From Rhododendron vialii (Eukaryota; Streptophyta; Magnoliopsida; Ericales; Ericaceae): a stretch of DNA of 64,000 nucleotides. Shown here piece after piece: positions 48,976 to 59,837 of this stretch (positions are counted from its first letter, which is position 1; the number at the start of each line of letters is the position of its first letter). Where the stretch lies: contig NC_080561.1 in the NCBI RefSeq assembly GCF_030253575.1, positions 6,275,001 to 6,339,000 of the forward strand, read 5' to 3'. The translations under genes and the position numbers were made by a program. Under the pieces are notes generated by a model. It had not been told where the DNA came from. It saw only the letters and a list, made by a program, of their open reading frames with translations, and did not search any database.

Positions 48976-49200
48976 GTGCATGAGTTACGGACACACTTAT
49001 TATAAGCTGCATGTCATTCTCTTCACAAAATCATACAAAATCTAAGCGGATTGCTTTCTTGGTAGTTGAAGCGTTGCAACAAAAAACTGTACCAATTTTT
49101 ATGTCCCACTGAAATTGTCTGCTTTTCTCGTGCTCCTTATTTAATTTATTCTTTTTTAAATATTGAAGGCATGACCTTGAGCTTGAAGCCTGATACTATG

Positions 49201-49248
<48 letters not shown>

Positions 49249-49600
49249 TTTCCATAGGGCTCTTGTGTCTAATGAGAACATTGAAAAGTATGTAATGTCT
49301 CATTGCAATATCCGAACCGGTCCTCCCTCAAAAAACCGCTACGACGACCGAAACGGTTCGTCACGGCCGGTTTTTAAAAAAGTGTCTTCTACAACGGAGA
49401 AATAATTATCCATTTGAAAATGGCGAATATTTATTGGTAATGGCTAAATTTATTGATTTTTTTGACTGTGGGAGGTTGTATATATTGAGAGGCCTTGGAG
49501 TGGTTCCTCATCCTTAAACCATGTGAAAGGTCAGTGAGAGTCGATAACATGAACAAAGATTTTGAAATTCCAAAGTTCAAGAATATATATATATATATAT
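48976..49600. other. Remnant of an OMT upstream region, OMT body missing
   Basis: 48990-49140 resembles the OMT1 and OMT3 upstream flanks (TCTTCACAAAATCATACAAAATC; TTTTCTCGTGCTCCTTA) but no OMT exon follows. A (GA)n tract is at 49203-49246. From about 49490 the pre-U4 phrase GTGGTTCCTCATCC begins. This implies that a whole OMT was deleted between U5-1 and U4-2. Confidence 0.55.
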
Positions 49601-49890
49601 AAAATGCGGACCTCCCTTTTCCGATTGAATTTTGATGATCCAAGCCGCTCAATGTGTTCAGAACGTGATTTTAAGAGTACTCGCGAGAAATTAGCAAAAA
49701 CAATGATCGGAAAGGGCTTCATCCGAGCAGTTTTTGTTTGTTTTTTATCGAACGCTTCAAACAAAAACTGCTTGGATGAAGCCCTTCCCGGTCATTGTTT
49801 TTGCCGATTTCTCGTAAGTACCCTTAAAATCACGTTTTAAACACATTGAGCGGCTCGGATCATCGAAATTTGATCGGAAAATGTGTGTAT
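49601..49890. repeat. Long inverted-repeat MITE
   Basis: The arms GATCCAAGCCGCTCAATGTG and complement, then ATGATCGGAAAGGGCTTCAT and complement, fold as one hairpin of about 290 bp. It lies between repeat units, upstream of U4-2. Confidence 0.8.
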
Positions 49891-50369
49891 GTATAACATT
49901 TAAATGTCTAAATAATGAACCTAATACAAAATACACTATCTAAGTGCTCTCAACATACCAAAAACAACTACAAGGTGAACAAATAAAGAGCTTCTCAATG
50001 TGTTACCTCCAACATGTATCAAAATGGAATGTGACGCTTCCTTAGATCTTGAAAGTTATCTATGATTGAGTCAGATTTAAATTTCGCAGCAATTGCCTTT
50101 CAATGAATACAACTAAAGCATTTACGAGAAACCATCCTCCATTTTGTTGTGATCCCTGGTTTTGACAATATTCATACTTGAAATGTTCTTTCTAGGCCAC
50201 CATTCTTCAATCGGGCACCATGTATAGTTTTGATATTAAAAAGCTAGTTCAAATACATAAGGACACCAGTAGTTCCGTTTTTGTGAAAGATGGAAAGAAA
50301 TTGCAATAAGTTTTGGCCTTTGGGGCTTGGGTTACATGGTTAAGAAAGCCACAGGAACAACAAATAACA

Positions 50370-50421
50370 GTCCCACATCGGCTATTTTTGATGGGCTTTG
50401 CCATGAGACTAGCCATAAATA
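50370..50421 (+). promoter_or_regulatory. snRNA promoter of U4-2
   Basis: The USE GTCCCACATCG ends at 50380. CATAAATA begins exactly 33 bp later (50414) and the RNA start follows 32 bp after that. Textbook polymerase II layout. Confidence 0.88.
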
Positions 50422-50445
50422 GAGGAATTGTAAAAATTTTACTGT

Positions 50446-50589
50446 ATCTTTGCGCTTGGGGCAATGACGCAGCTAGTGAGGTAATAACCGAGGCGCGTCA
50501 ATTGCTGGTTGAAAACTATTTCCAAACCCCCTCTTTGGCCTGGGTTCTGCCTTGGCCGTTGAGAATTTCTGGAAGGGCCTCCCTCTAAC
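50446..50589 (+). ncRNA. U4 spliceosomal snRNA, copy 2 (apparently intact)
   Basis: It has the same landmarks as U4-1: ATCTTTGCGCTTGGGGC start, AACCGAGGCGCG 5' stem-loop, ATTGCTGGTTGAAAAC, AATTTCTGG Sm site and a GGAAGGGCC terminal stem. It differs from U4-1 at only a few bases (for example CTTTGGCC for CTTCGGCC). Promoter and 3' box both fit consensus, so this is the more likely active U4 gene. The 3' end is approximate. Confidence 0.94.
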
Positions 50590-50602
50590 CAAGGGTACCC
50601 TA

Positions 50603-50617
50603 CAATTCTTAGTCGAA
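50603..50617 (+). terminator. snRNA 3' box of U4-2
   Basis: CA-ATTCTT-AGTCGAA matches CA(N3-10)AGTNNAA. Confidence 0.82.
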
Positions 50618-50674
50618 ATTTATTTGCAAGCGGATGGGGGATTAGATTTCTTGTCTTCTCTGCTATCTGCTATA

Positions 50675-50700
50675 GAACTTCTGGAAGGGCCTCCCTCTAA
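50675..50700 (+). pseudogene. Duplicated U4 3'-end fragment
   Basis: GAACTTCTGGAAGGGCCTCC repeats the U4-2 Sm site and terminal stem about 110 bp after the gene, and CCCTACA-type sequence follows as it does after U4. Only the tail is present, so this is a partial tandem duplication and not a gene. Confidence 0.7.
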
Positions 50701-51279
50701 AAAAGGGTTAAAGCCCTACATTGGTGGGGAACGCTATGTTGGGGAGAACGGTGAATGGTTGGATCAGTTCCATGATGGGGTCAAAAAATTTGCAGACAAC
50801 TGAACCCGCCCAACACATAGCTTATCATCCACCCAAGTACCCAACCCAACTCTCTCATCCTTGATCCTCCCCAATTGCAAGCGTCAAGTATCGACGCAAG
50901 TAGAGTCGATCTTTCGGGTTGGGAACTTTGTGACTACTGTACACCATAACAAAGGAAAGACGAGAGTCGATTTTTCGGGTTGGGAACTTTGTGCGCACTG
51001 TACACCATAACAATGGAAAGAGGATGGGTCTCGAAGCCCGGTTTAGAGAAAGGGAAATTTCTGATGTTTGACGAAACATAGAAGCAAGAGCCATATTTGT
51101 GGATCATATATAACAACGGAAAGAGCAATCTCAAAGAACAGCAAAGAACAATACCAAGTCTGTAGTTTTGCGAAACCATGAGCCATAGATTGTTCAATTA
51201 GATTTTCAAATCCTTAAAATTACTCGACTCATAAACAGAGTAAAGATCCAGTACAAGAAGCCACAGCGCGAGCGACTTT

Positions 51280-52158
51280 TTTTGTTGTTGAGTAAATTGA
51301 AAATTTTATAAGCACAAACAAACTACAGATCAAAAGATATAGTCTTTACAAGCTAGGAGAAAAAAACAAACACACAGCAACTATTACCCCCAAACACTTG
51401 GGGGTAAAAACATTTCTAGGAATTCTCCAAGATGTTACAATTGGCAGATTCTGGGCAGAAGCACGAATCCCTCTCCATGAGCTAAGACAAGCACGAACAT
51501 CCTCAATTATAGATAGTTGCAAAAGAGAGAAATCCACACATTTCGCTGAAACACCCGCAAATTCTGTTCTCTCCACAGCCAATAAACTGTGGCTGCCAAA
51601 GACAATTTGCATATAGTAAGAGCCATAGAACTGCCACTGCTATGTTGCTGCATCCAAGACAAAACCCTAGGCAAATCTATTGGACTATTACTAACTCCAT
51701 TTTGTGCCAAGATGTAGGACCAAACCTGCTAAGCATAAGGACATGAAAAAAAGATATGGGAGTGGGATTCAGGTTCACAAAGACAAAGGCTGCATGTAGG
51801 ATCAACTTGCATACCCCACAAGATAAGGCGATCTTTGGTAAATAATCATCCCAACACAGATAACCACAGAATAAAGGCCCACCTTGGAGTGTGACGCTTG
51901 AACCAAATCACGTTTTGCCAAGGAAAAGGAGGATTAGACTCCCTAAAGGCTTGCCAAGCCGAGCAAGCTGTATAAACACCCCTAGGAGAGAGGTTCCAAA
52001 AGACAGAATCAGCAGAGTTGGGGTTAGGAACAAAATGAGCAGGTGTAGCACTCATTATTTCCATGATGATAGGATTTCGCTGCCTAGGCCAACACCAGCT
52101 ATCCTTTTGAATAATAGAACAAACTTTTAAAGAGAGAGATCTCCCAAAATTACGCACT
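51280..52158 (-). mobile_element. 5'-truncated L1-type LINE with zf-RVT domain, 9-bp target duplication
   Basis: AGCGACTTT occurs at 51271-51279 and 52159-52167, bracketing the element. Minus-strand translation gives zf-RVT features (DSVFWNLSPRGVYTACSAWQA, TPRWAFILWLSVLG) near 51846-52157. The T-rich start on the plus strand is its 3' tail. It belongs to the same superfamily as the 46-kb LINE but is a separate insertion. It is a truncated tail and not mobile. Confidence 0.85.
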
Positions 52159-52633
52159 AGCGACTTTGTTCAAATACTATCCGGTTTATCTCATTCATGA
52201 ACGAGAACGAAGATAGAAATCATTTTCCTTTGAACTTTTGTGAGAATTATTTCCTCTATATCCAAATCCGTGTCTTACTCCTTTCAATAATTCATACTCG
52301 TCAAACATTTAATTCATATCAAAATTTGGTAGACGGAAAACCACAACCGCGCATTCAATCCAAGTATCTGCAAATCCTTATATTGGGTCACTGCGGAACC
52401 AAGGAAATAGCCGTCAAAAGACTCAAAACCCAGTATTAGCTCATAAAAATGCAAAGTTTTATTGAACCATGAGCTATTAAGTGACGATTAGATCTGAAAT
52501 GCTTAGATTAAGCCACTGGAAAGTAAGAGGAAATCAATGTTTTAGGCCGCCGGGAACAAAGGAAAGAAGCGATCAAAAGCATCAAAAACTTGGGCAGGGA
52601 TGTGTTCCTGTGGAGAAGCTAGATATACCCCTC

Positions 52634-52685
52634 GTCCCACATCGACTACTGAGAGTTTTATCCTTGAATGAGAGGTATTCATAAG
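52634..52685 (+). promoter_or_regulatory. snRNA promoter of U5-2
   Basis: The USE GTCCCACATCG is at 52634-52644. TATTCATAAG at 52676-52685 is the TATA-like element at the polymerase II distance. Confidence 0.85.
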
Positions 52686-52706
52686 CCAAGGCAACTGTAA
52701 CTCTCA

Positions 52707-52838
52707 ATTTACGCAGCCACGCGGTGAGCACAAAGCGAACTATTCTTTCGCCTTTTACTAAAGAATACCGTGTGCTCGCCGCTTTAAGTGGCATACGCAA
52801 ATTTTTGGAGGGGTTCTTTCCTTAGGCTAGGACTCCCT
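52707..52838 (+). ncRNA. U5 spliceosomal snRNA, copy 2 (apparently intact)
   Basis: Loop I, CGCCTTTTACTAAAG, is intact. The outer stem GCGGTGAGCAC pairs fully with GTGCTCGCCGC. The Sm site AATTTTTGG is followed by a GGGGTTC/GGACTCCC hairpin. The first bases (ATTTACGCAG) differ slightly from the ATCACGCAG of the other copies, so the exact start is uncertain by 1-2 nt. It lies about 0.75 kb upstream of OMT3. Confidence 0.93.
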
Positions 52839-52840
52839 TT

Positions 52841-52854
52841 CAAACCAAGTCTGA
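52841..52854 (+). terminator. snRNA 3' box of U5-2 (variant)
   Basis: CA-AACCA-AGTCTGA is one base from the consensus AGTNNAA. Confidence 0.65.
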
Positions 52855-53590
52855 AATTTTCACTCTACTTTGATTGATTTTTGGTCACCCTTGAGTCTCA
52901 ACAAGAAGATATTTTTTGGTATCAGGTGGATAACCCGTGTACGTGTATCTATATGGTGTCCATGTGGGCTATCTAAACTCTATATGGTGTTCATGTGGGC
53001 TATCTAAAAGTATATTGGACAATTTAGATTTAGATTGTGAAATCCTCTCTCCTCTAATTCCCCCACTTTCTCCTCTTTTTTTTTTTCTCATTTTTCTCCC
53101 TTTGAATCAGAGCCTTCCAAAACTCCTCAACAACGGTACGTGTATTATGCTGTAAGTTCTCTTTCGAGAGGTTCTGAAAATTCATAATTCATGTTTCGAG
53201 AACTATAACAATTTTTTAGTCCAACTGAATTGTCCGCGTTTTTCATGCTCCTTAGTTTCTTCTTTTTAATTGAAAAAGAGTTTCTCGTGCTCCTTAGTTT
53301 TTTCGTGAGAGAAAGAGAGAGAGTAATTAAGCTGTCAATGTCCATGAATATCAGACAAAAATCTTCCAAAATTGGATTGATTTTCTTGGTAGCTGAAAAA
53401 GTTTTTTTTAAGTCACTCTGAAAGGTCCACTTTCATCGTGCTGGTCGATTTTCTCTCTTATATAACCGAAGCTTCACCTCGAGTACTCAGTGTCTGTATG
53501 TGTTCTAATTTTTAGAGAGAGAGAACAAGAAAAAAGACGAAGAGGAATTTTTAGAGAGAGAGAACAAGAAAAAAGGCGAAGAGGAGAGAG

Positions 53591-55932
53591 ATGGAAAAAG
53601 GAACAATTAGAGAGGATGAAGAAGCCCAGGCCCATGTGGACATATGGAAATACGTATTCGGGTTTGTGGATATGGCTGTGGTAAAATGTGCTATTCAGCT
53701 CGGCATACCCGATGCCCTGGAAGCCCATGGCGGCCCCGCGACGCTCTCTGACCTTTCCTCCGCCCTCGGGTGCTCCCCCTCCGCCCTCCACCGCATCATG
53801 AGGTTCCTGGTCTTCCGTAACATCCTCAAAGAAGGTCCCGCCGGATACCTCCAGACGCCACTGTCGCGCCTCCTCATGAAGAACAACGACAAGAGCATGG
53901 CGGATTTCGTGCTGTTCGAGGCCAGCCCGGCGATGCTCGCGCCCTGGCACGCCTTAAGTGCCCATGCTCGAGCCAACGGGGCCCCGGCATTTGAGTTGGC
54001 TCACGGTGAAGACATCTGGAAGTTTGCCGCGGAGCATCCTGCCGACCGCAATCTCATCGATCGGGCGATGGCCTGCGATGCCAGGGTGGCCGTGCCGGCA
54101 ATAATCGAAGGGTGTCCGGAGCTGTTCGATGGGCTGGAGTCGGTGGTGGACGTGGGCGGAGGAACCGGGACTGTTCTCCGGATGTTGCTCAAGGCGTTTC
54201 CGGGAGTTCGTCGGGGCATAAATTTCGATCTTCCGGCTGTGGTGTCTGCTGCGCCGGACTGCGCCGGGATTGAGCGTGTGGGCGGCGACATGTTTGCTAG
54301 TGTTCCGAAGGCTGATGCTGCATACATTATGGTGAGCATATGTTTTCTACAATTATATACAATGTTTCGATACAATTGGTAAGAGGAGAATGCGTAGCTA
54401 TTGTGAATATGGATTTAAAAATCAGCTGCTACGTAGCGGTTCTTTGGTCATCCGGTACCACTACACCCCGCTAGCAATACCTGTGCTACTCAAGATTTTT
54501 ATATACTACCGATTCTCACTACGTATAGCTAAAAAACTGATTTTTTGCCTGCTTCACCAAATTTTGCTCGCTTCGCGGCCATTACATGGCTAGTACGGTC
54601 GCTCAGCCTTCAGATACTCCGTCAAAAATTATTTCAAAAAATTCACGATCGCTTTGTGTTAACACGAGAGAGTCTATGAAGAATTGCACGATGGTCTTCA
54701 AATTCTTATTTCAAGGCCATGGGAATGCACCTCGGATGAACCCATCAATTCTTCTTTTTTTTTTTTGGTCAGAGGGGATTGGAGGGAAATGTAGACCTAA
54801 CATATTGTTATCCACAAAGGGCAAACGTGACAGGCAGGAATGGGGATCGAATGATGCGTGTTGGAAAAAAAAAGAAGGCAAATTCCAGAATACAATTTCA
54901 TTGAATAATAATCCAAAAATTATACATTACAAATAACAGAAACGAAATAACGATTTATGAGCAATCCGAATCCTGTGCTTCATACCATCTCATTAAAATA
55001 GATTCGCCACCTATCGATGGTATTGATATTGACCGGTATCTGTCTTCTAAGATAATTCGGTTAGAACTATAGCCCACGGAACACTACCATATGCCTTGGT
55101 AAACTGAACCGGCGTCTATCTCTCTCAGATAAAGAACGAACTCCAGAATAGGAAAACGTGATTCTCTTCTTATAACAATTGTTAGACCCTTGAGATGCTG
55201 CCTGAAATCAATTAATAGGTGAAAATTGCTGGAATAAATTATGCCATAGACCTCGCATCATGGGGGGGGGGGGGGGGGGGGGGGGGTTTCTTCAATAGTC
55301 GCAGTACACTAATTAGCAATGTCCAGATTGGATGAACACAACTGACGCCTTTCAATTGCCTCGGAAGACCTTCAGAATGCCTGATTTCATTTTCAATTCG
55401 GAAAAATTTTCAACACAAACATCTCTTATTAGGTGAAATTTGACGGAAAGATAAACATTTCTCTTCAATCCTTTCCGTTAGACACGAAAAGGAAACTTAA
55501 GATAAAACGTGTCACAATTGAAAAGGGACCTACTGGGAGATCTAGTACACTTCTTTTCTATGCGAAACCTCGGTGATGTCAAACGTTTTCTTTAATTTTG
55601 TGTGTTAATCTACGTTTGAGTTTCTGAATTCGTAGTGGGTTTTGCACAACTGGGACGACGATGAGTGCATCCAAATCTTGAGCAACTGCAGGAAGGCTAT
55701 TCCCAAAGACAAAGGGAAACTGATCATAATAGAAGCTGTGATTGAAGAAGACCCTAACAACAAGCTCGAGTTTGTGAAGTTGATGTTGGACATGGCCATG
55801 ATGGTGCACACAAACACGGGAAAAGAGAGGACTGCAAAGGAATGGGCATACATTCTGACCCAGGCTGGATTCAGTCGTCACACTATAAAGCCAATCAAAG
55901 CTGTTCAATCGGTTATTGAGGCTTACCCTTAA
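53591..55932 (+). CDS. Plant O-methyltransferase OMT3 (COMT-like, SAM-dependent)
   Basis: Same family and exon structure as OMT1 and OMT2: 53591-54331 and 55636-55932, 345 residues, with GT-AG borders and an in-frame junction after Met247. The SAM motif reads VVDVGGGTGT, followed by NFDLPAVV and GGDMF. Exon 2 opens WVLHNW, so the catalytic His is kept but the following Asp is Asn. It is clearly more diverged than OMT1 is from OMT2 and more GC-rich in exon 1. The intron is long (1304 nt) and contains a run of 25 G. A TATA-like TTATATAA at 53458 and GA-rich leader repeats precede the ATG. No disabling change was seen; its substrate may differ from the other two. Confidence 0.93.
55262..55286. 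repeat. Poly(G) run in the OMT3 intron
   Basis: 25 consecutive G. The paralogous place near 62740 has only 6 G, and at 57980 the sequence has no run, so the tract expanded in this copy. The length may be uncertain in assembly. Confidence 0.85.
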
Positions 55933-56456
55933 TTTGTAGGGTACCTTATTCTTCTGCCTTGTTCAATGTGTTCAATTTGTGAACGGGCGTTGTTTTATGT
56001 ATGAGAATGAATCTTGTGCAGCATATTAAGGCTGTTTGTCTATCTCTTAAGAGAAATAAGCACACTTGAAGCAGTGGTTCGAAAATAAGTATTGTATGTT
56101 GTTGTTGTTGTCGTATTTGATTAATTTTAAAGTTGTGACTAGAGGAGGTTGCGGCTTCTTTTTGTGCTTTACTTCCAACGTTTATTCTTTTGGGTCACGC
56201 GAGCATACATTAACCGAATGAAATAAAGATATACTCCAATGATGCGTTCTAAGGGGCACCCAAAATGATGGCAGAGCATACCACCCAAAGAAGGAAACAC
56301 CTTCAAAGACTAGCGTAATCTTTCGGGTAGACTTCTTGGTGGCGGACGCCACAGCCCAGGACGAATAGTTCACTAGCCATGTGACCCATGTCGATGCACT
56401 TGTAGACTATGTAAGCAAAAAACTCAGCAACGAGGGGGTTTTTGGTTTGCAACTGA

Positions 56457-56506
56457 TTCCCACATAGAGTATGAGAGAGAAAGATGAGTGCTAAGTTGGT
56501 ATAAAA
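56457..56506 (+). promoter_or_regulatory. snRNA promoter of U2-1
   Basis: TTCCCACATAG (56457-56467) is a USE with two changes. TATAAAA (56500-56506) starts 32 bp later, 33 bp before the RNA. Confidence 0.8.
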
Positions 56507-56532
56507 CAGACAGCCCATCCACCTTACAAATC

Positions 56533-56728
56533 ATACCTTTCTCGGCCTTTTGGCTAAGATCAAGTGTAGTATCTGTTCTTATCAGTTTAATATCTGATAC
56601 GTGGGCCATTGGTTCACACGATATTAAATTAATTTTTTGAGGGGGAAGGCCCATCACAGTAGCTTGCTGCTGGGGTTCTTCACGCGTCGCCTTGGCGTTG
56701 CACTACTGCCTTGGCCAGGCGCATCCCA
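56533..56728 (+). ncRNA. U2 spliceosomal snRNA, copy 1
   Basis: U2 pairs with the intron branch site. The first 75 nt match the highly conserved U2 start: ATACCTTTCTCGGCC, the U6-pairing region, GTGTAGTATCTGTTC with the branch-site-pairing segment, and ATCTGATACGTGGGCC. The Sm-type AATTTTTTGA lies after TTAAATT. The 3' half forms stem-loops III and IV, with the loop TTGCACTAC. Length about 196 nt is typical. With promoter and a perfect 3' box present it is likely active. It pairs with U5-3, 1.2 kb downstream, in a U2-U5 unit. Confidence 0.96.
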
Positions 56729-56730
56729 CC

Positions 56731-56744
56731 CAAATTTAGTCCAA
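56731..56744 (+). terminator. snRNA 3' box of U2-1
   Basis: CA-AATTT-AGTCCAA matches CA(N3-10)AGTNNAA exactly. Confidence 0.85.
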
Positions 56745-57658
56745 ATTTAGCAGAACCTACTCAAAAGTCTCAAAAATCGATAGTTAGGTGGATGAAATAT
56801 CAAAGGAGAAAAATAGGTAGCAAAAAGATAGTTAGGTGGATGAAATTTCAAAGGAGAAAAATAGGTAGCAAAAAAACAGAACGCAGATAATGCAGAGAGC
56901 AAATTTAATAGCAATACTAGACACAACTGCGGGCGGGTGTTGGCACTGGTCGGGGAACGTTGAGTTGGTTTTGCGGGTTCGGCAGAATTTTTGCCCACAT
57001 AACAACAGAAAAGGCGATCGGAGCCAAAGACCGGTTTAGAGAAAGGGCGATTTATGAAGTTTTACGAAACTTAACAGCAAGAATCTTGTTTGTAAATCAT
57101 AACGGAAAGAGGGAAAGCTATTAGTAAGAAACAATAACAAGTCTGCAGTTTTATGAAACCATTAGTCATAAAATGGCAACTAGCTAGCATAAAGCCCACG
57201 GAGTAGATTTAAAGATCCGAACGAATGAAAAACCACACTCTATTCGCTCAGTGATTTATTTAGCAATTCAAATGACAAACAATCTAAAATACTCAAAGCG
57301 TATTTGTTCAATTTGCTCAATTGACTTTGGATTCTATTTCCTTCGAACTTCCTTTTGTGAAATTTGTTTCCTCCCAAATCCCTAGACCAAATTTGTTTCC
57401 TTCGATAGGTGGGTTAGTCACGGATAAATCCCTACAATTCAAGAGATTCAAAGCCCTGGTTTAGCTCAGAAACTTGCAAAGTTTTGTTGATCCATGAGCT
57501 ATTAAGTGACGATTAGATCAGAAATCCTTAGATTAAGCTACTAGAAAGCTGAAAAGAACCATGTATTAGGCCACACCAGAAACAAAGACAGAGCAAAGCA
57601 TCAAAAACTTTGGACCGGGGACATCAGATGTATTCTGTGGAGAAGTTGGATATAACTC

Positions 57659-57710
57659 GTCCCACATCGGCTGTCGAAAGTTTTGTTCTTAAATGAAAGT
57701 GATACATAAG
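57659..57710 (+). promoter_or_regulatory. snRNA promoter of U5-3
   Basis: The USE GTCCCACATCG (57659-57669) and TACATAAG (57703-57710) are separated by exactly 33 bp. The RNA starts 30 bp after the TATA start. Confidence 0.88.
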
Positions 57711-57732
57711 ACAGGCAACCCAAATAGGTTAG

Positions 57733-57862
57733 ATCACGCAGTCACGCGCTGAGCACATAGCGAACTATTCTTTCGCCTTTTACTAAAGAATACCATGTGC
57801 TTGCCGCAAAGTGTGGCATACGCCAATTTTTGGAGGGGTCCTTCCTTGTGTAAGGTCTCCCT
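57733..57862 (+). ncRNA. U5 spliceosomal snRNA, copy 3 (slightly degraded stem)
   Basis: Loop I, CGCCTTTTACTAAAG, and the Sm site AATTTTTGG are intact. The outer stem is weaker than in the other copies: GCGCTGAGCAC against GTGCTTGCCGC leaves one mismatch and one G-U pair. The final hairpin GGTCCTT/AAGGTCTCC is changed as well. Promoter spacing is ideal. It may be expressed as a variant or be at an early stage of decay. Confidence 0.9.
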
Positions 57863-57864
57863 TT

Positions 57865-57878
57865 CAAACCAAGTCCGA
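57865..57878 (+). terminator. snRNA 3' box of U5-3 (variant)
   Basis: CA-AACCA-AGTCCGA differs from the consensus AGTNNAA at one base. Confidence 0.6.
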
Positions 57879-57883
57879 AATTT

Positions 57884-58652
57884 TTACTTCTTATAACAAT
57901 TGTTAGACCCTTAAGATGCTGCCTGAAATCAATTAATAGGTGAAAATTGCTGGAATAAATTATGCCATAGACCTCGCATCAGCCGCCTCTCAATTGCCTC
58001 GGAAGACCTTTAGAATGCCTGATTTCATTTCCAATTTGGAAAAATTTTCAACACAAACTTCTCTTATTTGGTGAAATTGCCTTGAAAGACCTTCAGAATG
58101 CCTGATTTCATTCCCAATTCGGAAAAATTTTCAACACAAACATCTCTTATTAGGTGAAATTTGACGGAAAGATAAACATTTCTCTTCAATCCTTTCCGTT
58201 AGACACGAAAAGGGAACTTAAGATAAAACGTGTCACAATTGAAAAGGGACCTACTGGGAGATCTAGTACACTTCTTTTCTATGCGAAACCTCGGTGATGT
58301 CAAACGTTTTCTTTAATTTTGTGTGTTAATCTACGTTTGAGTTTCTGAATTCGTAGTGGGTTTTGCACAACTGGGACGACGATGAGTGCATCCAAATCTT
58401 GAGCAACTGTAGGAAGGCTATTCCCAAAGACAAAGGGAAACTGATCATAATAGAAGCTGTGATTGAAGAAGACCCTAACAACAAGCTCGAGTTTGTGAAG
58501 TTGATGTTGGACATGGCGATGATGGTCACACAAACACGGGAAAAGAGAGGACTGCAAAGGAATGGGCATACGTTCTGACCAAGGCTAGATTCAGTCGACA
58601 CACTATAAAGCCAATCAAAGCTGTTCAATCGGTTATTGAGGCTTACCCTTAA
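57884..58652 (+). pseudogene. OMT fragment: intron remnant plus exon 2 only
   Basis: 57884-58356 matches the 3' part of the OMT3 intron (CTTATAACAATTGTTAGACCC onward), and 58357-58652 is exon 2. Exon 1 is absent. Exon 2 is 296 nt instead of 297: one base is missing where OMT3 has ATGGTGCACACAAAC (here ATGGTCACACAAAC), shifting the frame after LMLDMAMMV. It cannot encode a methyltransferase. The homology break sits directly after the U5-3 3' box, so the duplication joined a U5 3' flank to an OMT intron. Confidence 0.92.
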
Positions 58653-58888
58653 TTTGTAGAGTACCTTATCCTTCTGCCTTGTTCAATGTGTTCAATTTGT
58701 GAATGGGCGTTGTTTTATGTATGAGAATGAATCTTGTTCAGCATATTAAGGTTGTTTGTCTATCTCTAAGAGAAATAAGCACACTTGAGGTAGTGGTTCG
58801 AAAATAAGTACTGTATGTTGTTTTTGTCATATTTAATTAATTTTAAAGTTGTGACTAGAGGTTGTGGCTTTTTTTTGTGCTTTACTTC

Positions 58889-59837
58889 TGTTTATACCCG
58901 TTTTTGGCACCGCGGATCGGGCTAATCGTGATTGGATTTCTAATTATTTCCTTAATTAATTTGGGCTGAAAGCTAAGTAATTGATTGGGTAAATCTTGGG
59001 CCATGAGTATTTTCCATTTGGGCCCAAGAAACATGCGACCCATTTGAGGAATGCAGCTCAAGATCTTTTGGGAAGGTGGCCCACGGTTAGGCCCATGAAG
59101 AAAGGAGCGGATCTGATCCATGAGGTGCGGCCCACGTTTTTAGGGATTCGGTTGCTTGCTGGCGGTTATTTCCCTCCAAGTTCAAAGGCCAATTTGACTT
59201 AGTCAATTGGCCATGTGTCAAATGCCTACAAAGAGAGAGTAGTGGGAAGTTATTGCCATGTCACCCATGAACCCTTAACTGCCAGAAAAACTGCCCATGA
59301 TCAAACATGCATGAAAAGTGGAGCATCATGGGACACATGTCAGCATAGGAAGCAAAGCAGATTTCGGATTCAGACCTTAATCGTCTTACTGCTGTGCCTA
59401 TAAATACAAGTTCACAAGATGAAAAATAGATCCAACACCAATCAAAGCTCAACGCTTACAACCAAAGCCTTCCCAGCGAAGCATACTTTCCTACTTTCAG
59501 CAAAGTAGTTTATCGAGTACCTCGTGCTCAAACCCCATTCAAACTCACTTCTTTAAGTAGTTTGGATTTTTACTTTTCTTGTAACCAAACTTTATTATCC
59601 CGGAGTAATAAAGTTCACGTTTCTACGTTCATTTCCTATACGACTAGGAAATTTTAAGTCCACGACCGTGTGACAAGCAACGAACCACATTGTGATCTTT
59701 AACCTTTGGGTCACACGCAATCGCTCTTACGTTAGAAGTCAAGATTCACGGGAATCTTCATCAAAAGTTAGGCGCTATAAGTCTTGGCACTCCCACGCTC
59801 AACTCATTCACGCCTTTGCCAAAAACGAGAGTTTTCA
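58889..59837. mobile_element. Solo LTR with 5-bp target duplication
   Basis: A 949-bp segment starts with TG and ends with CA and is flanked by ACTTC on both sides (58884-58888 and 59838-59842). The paralogous sequence near 56170 is the uninterrupted empty site. It contains a TATA-like CTATAAATAC near 59398 and AATAAAG near 59608, as expected of an LTR read on the plus strand. No internal region is present, so it is a solo LTR left by recombination. Superfamily cannot be decided. Inserted after the U2-U5-OMT unit was duplicated. Confidence 0.82.

Noticed and set aside
56182-56373. Minus-strand frame with a similar frame near 63307-63615 (FFGWYA-PSF)
   Set aside because: The similarity is explained by duplication of the array flank; no domain is recognised and the frame is not kept open through all copies.
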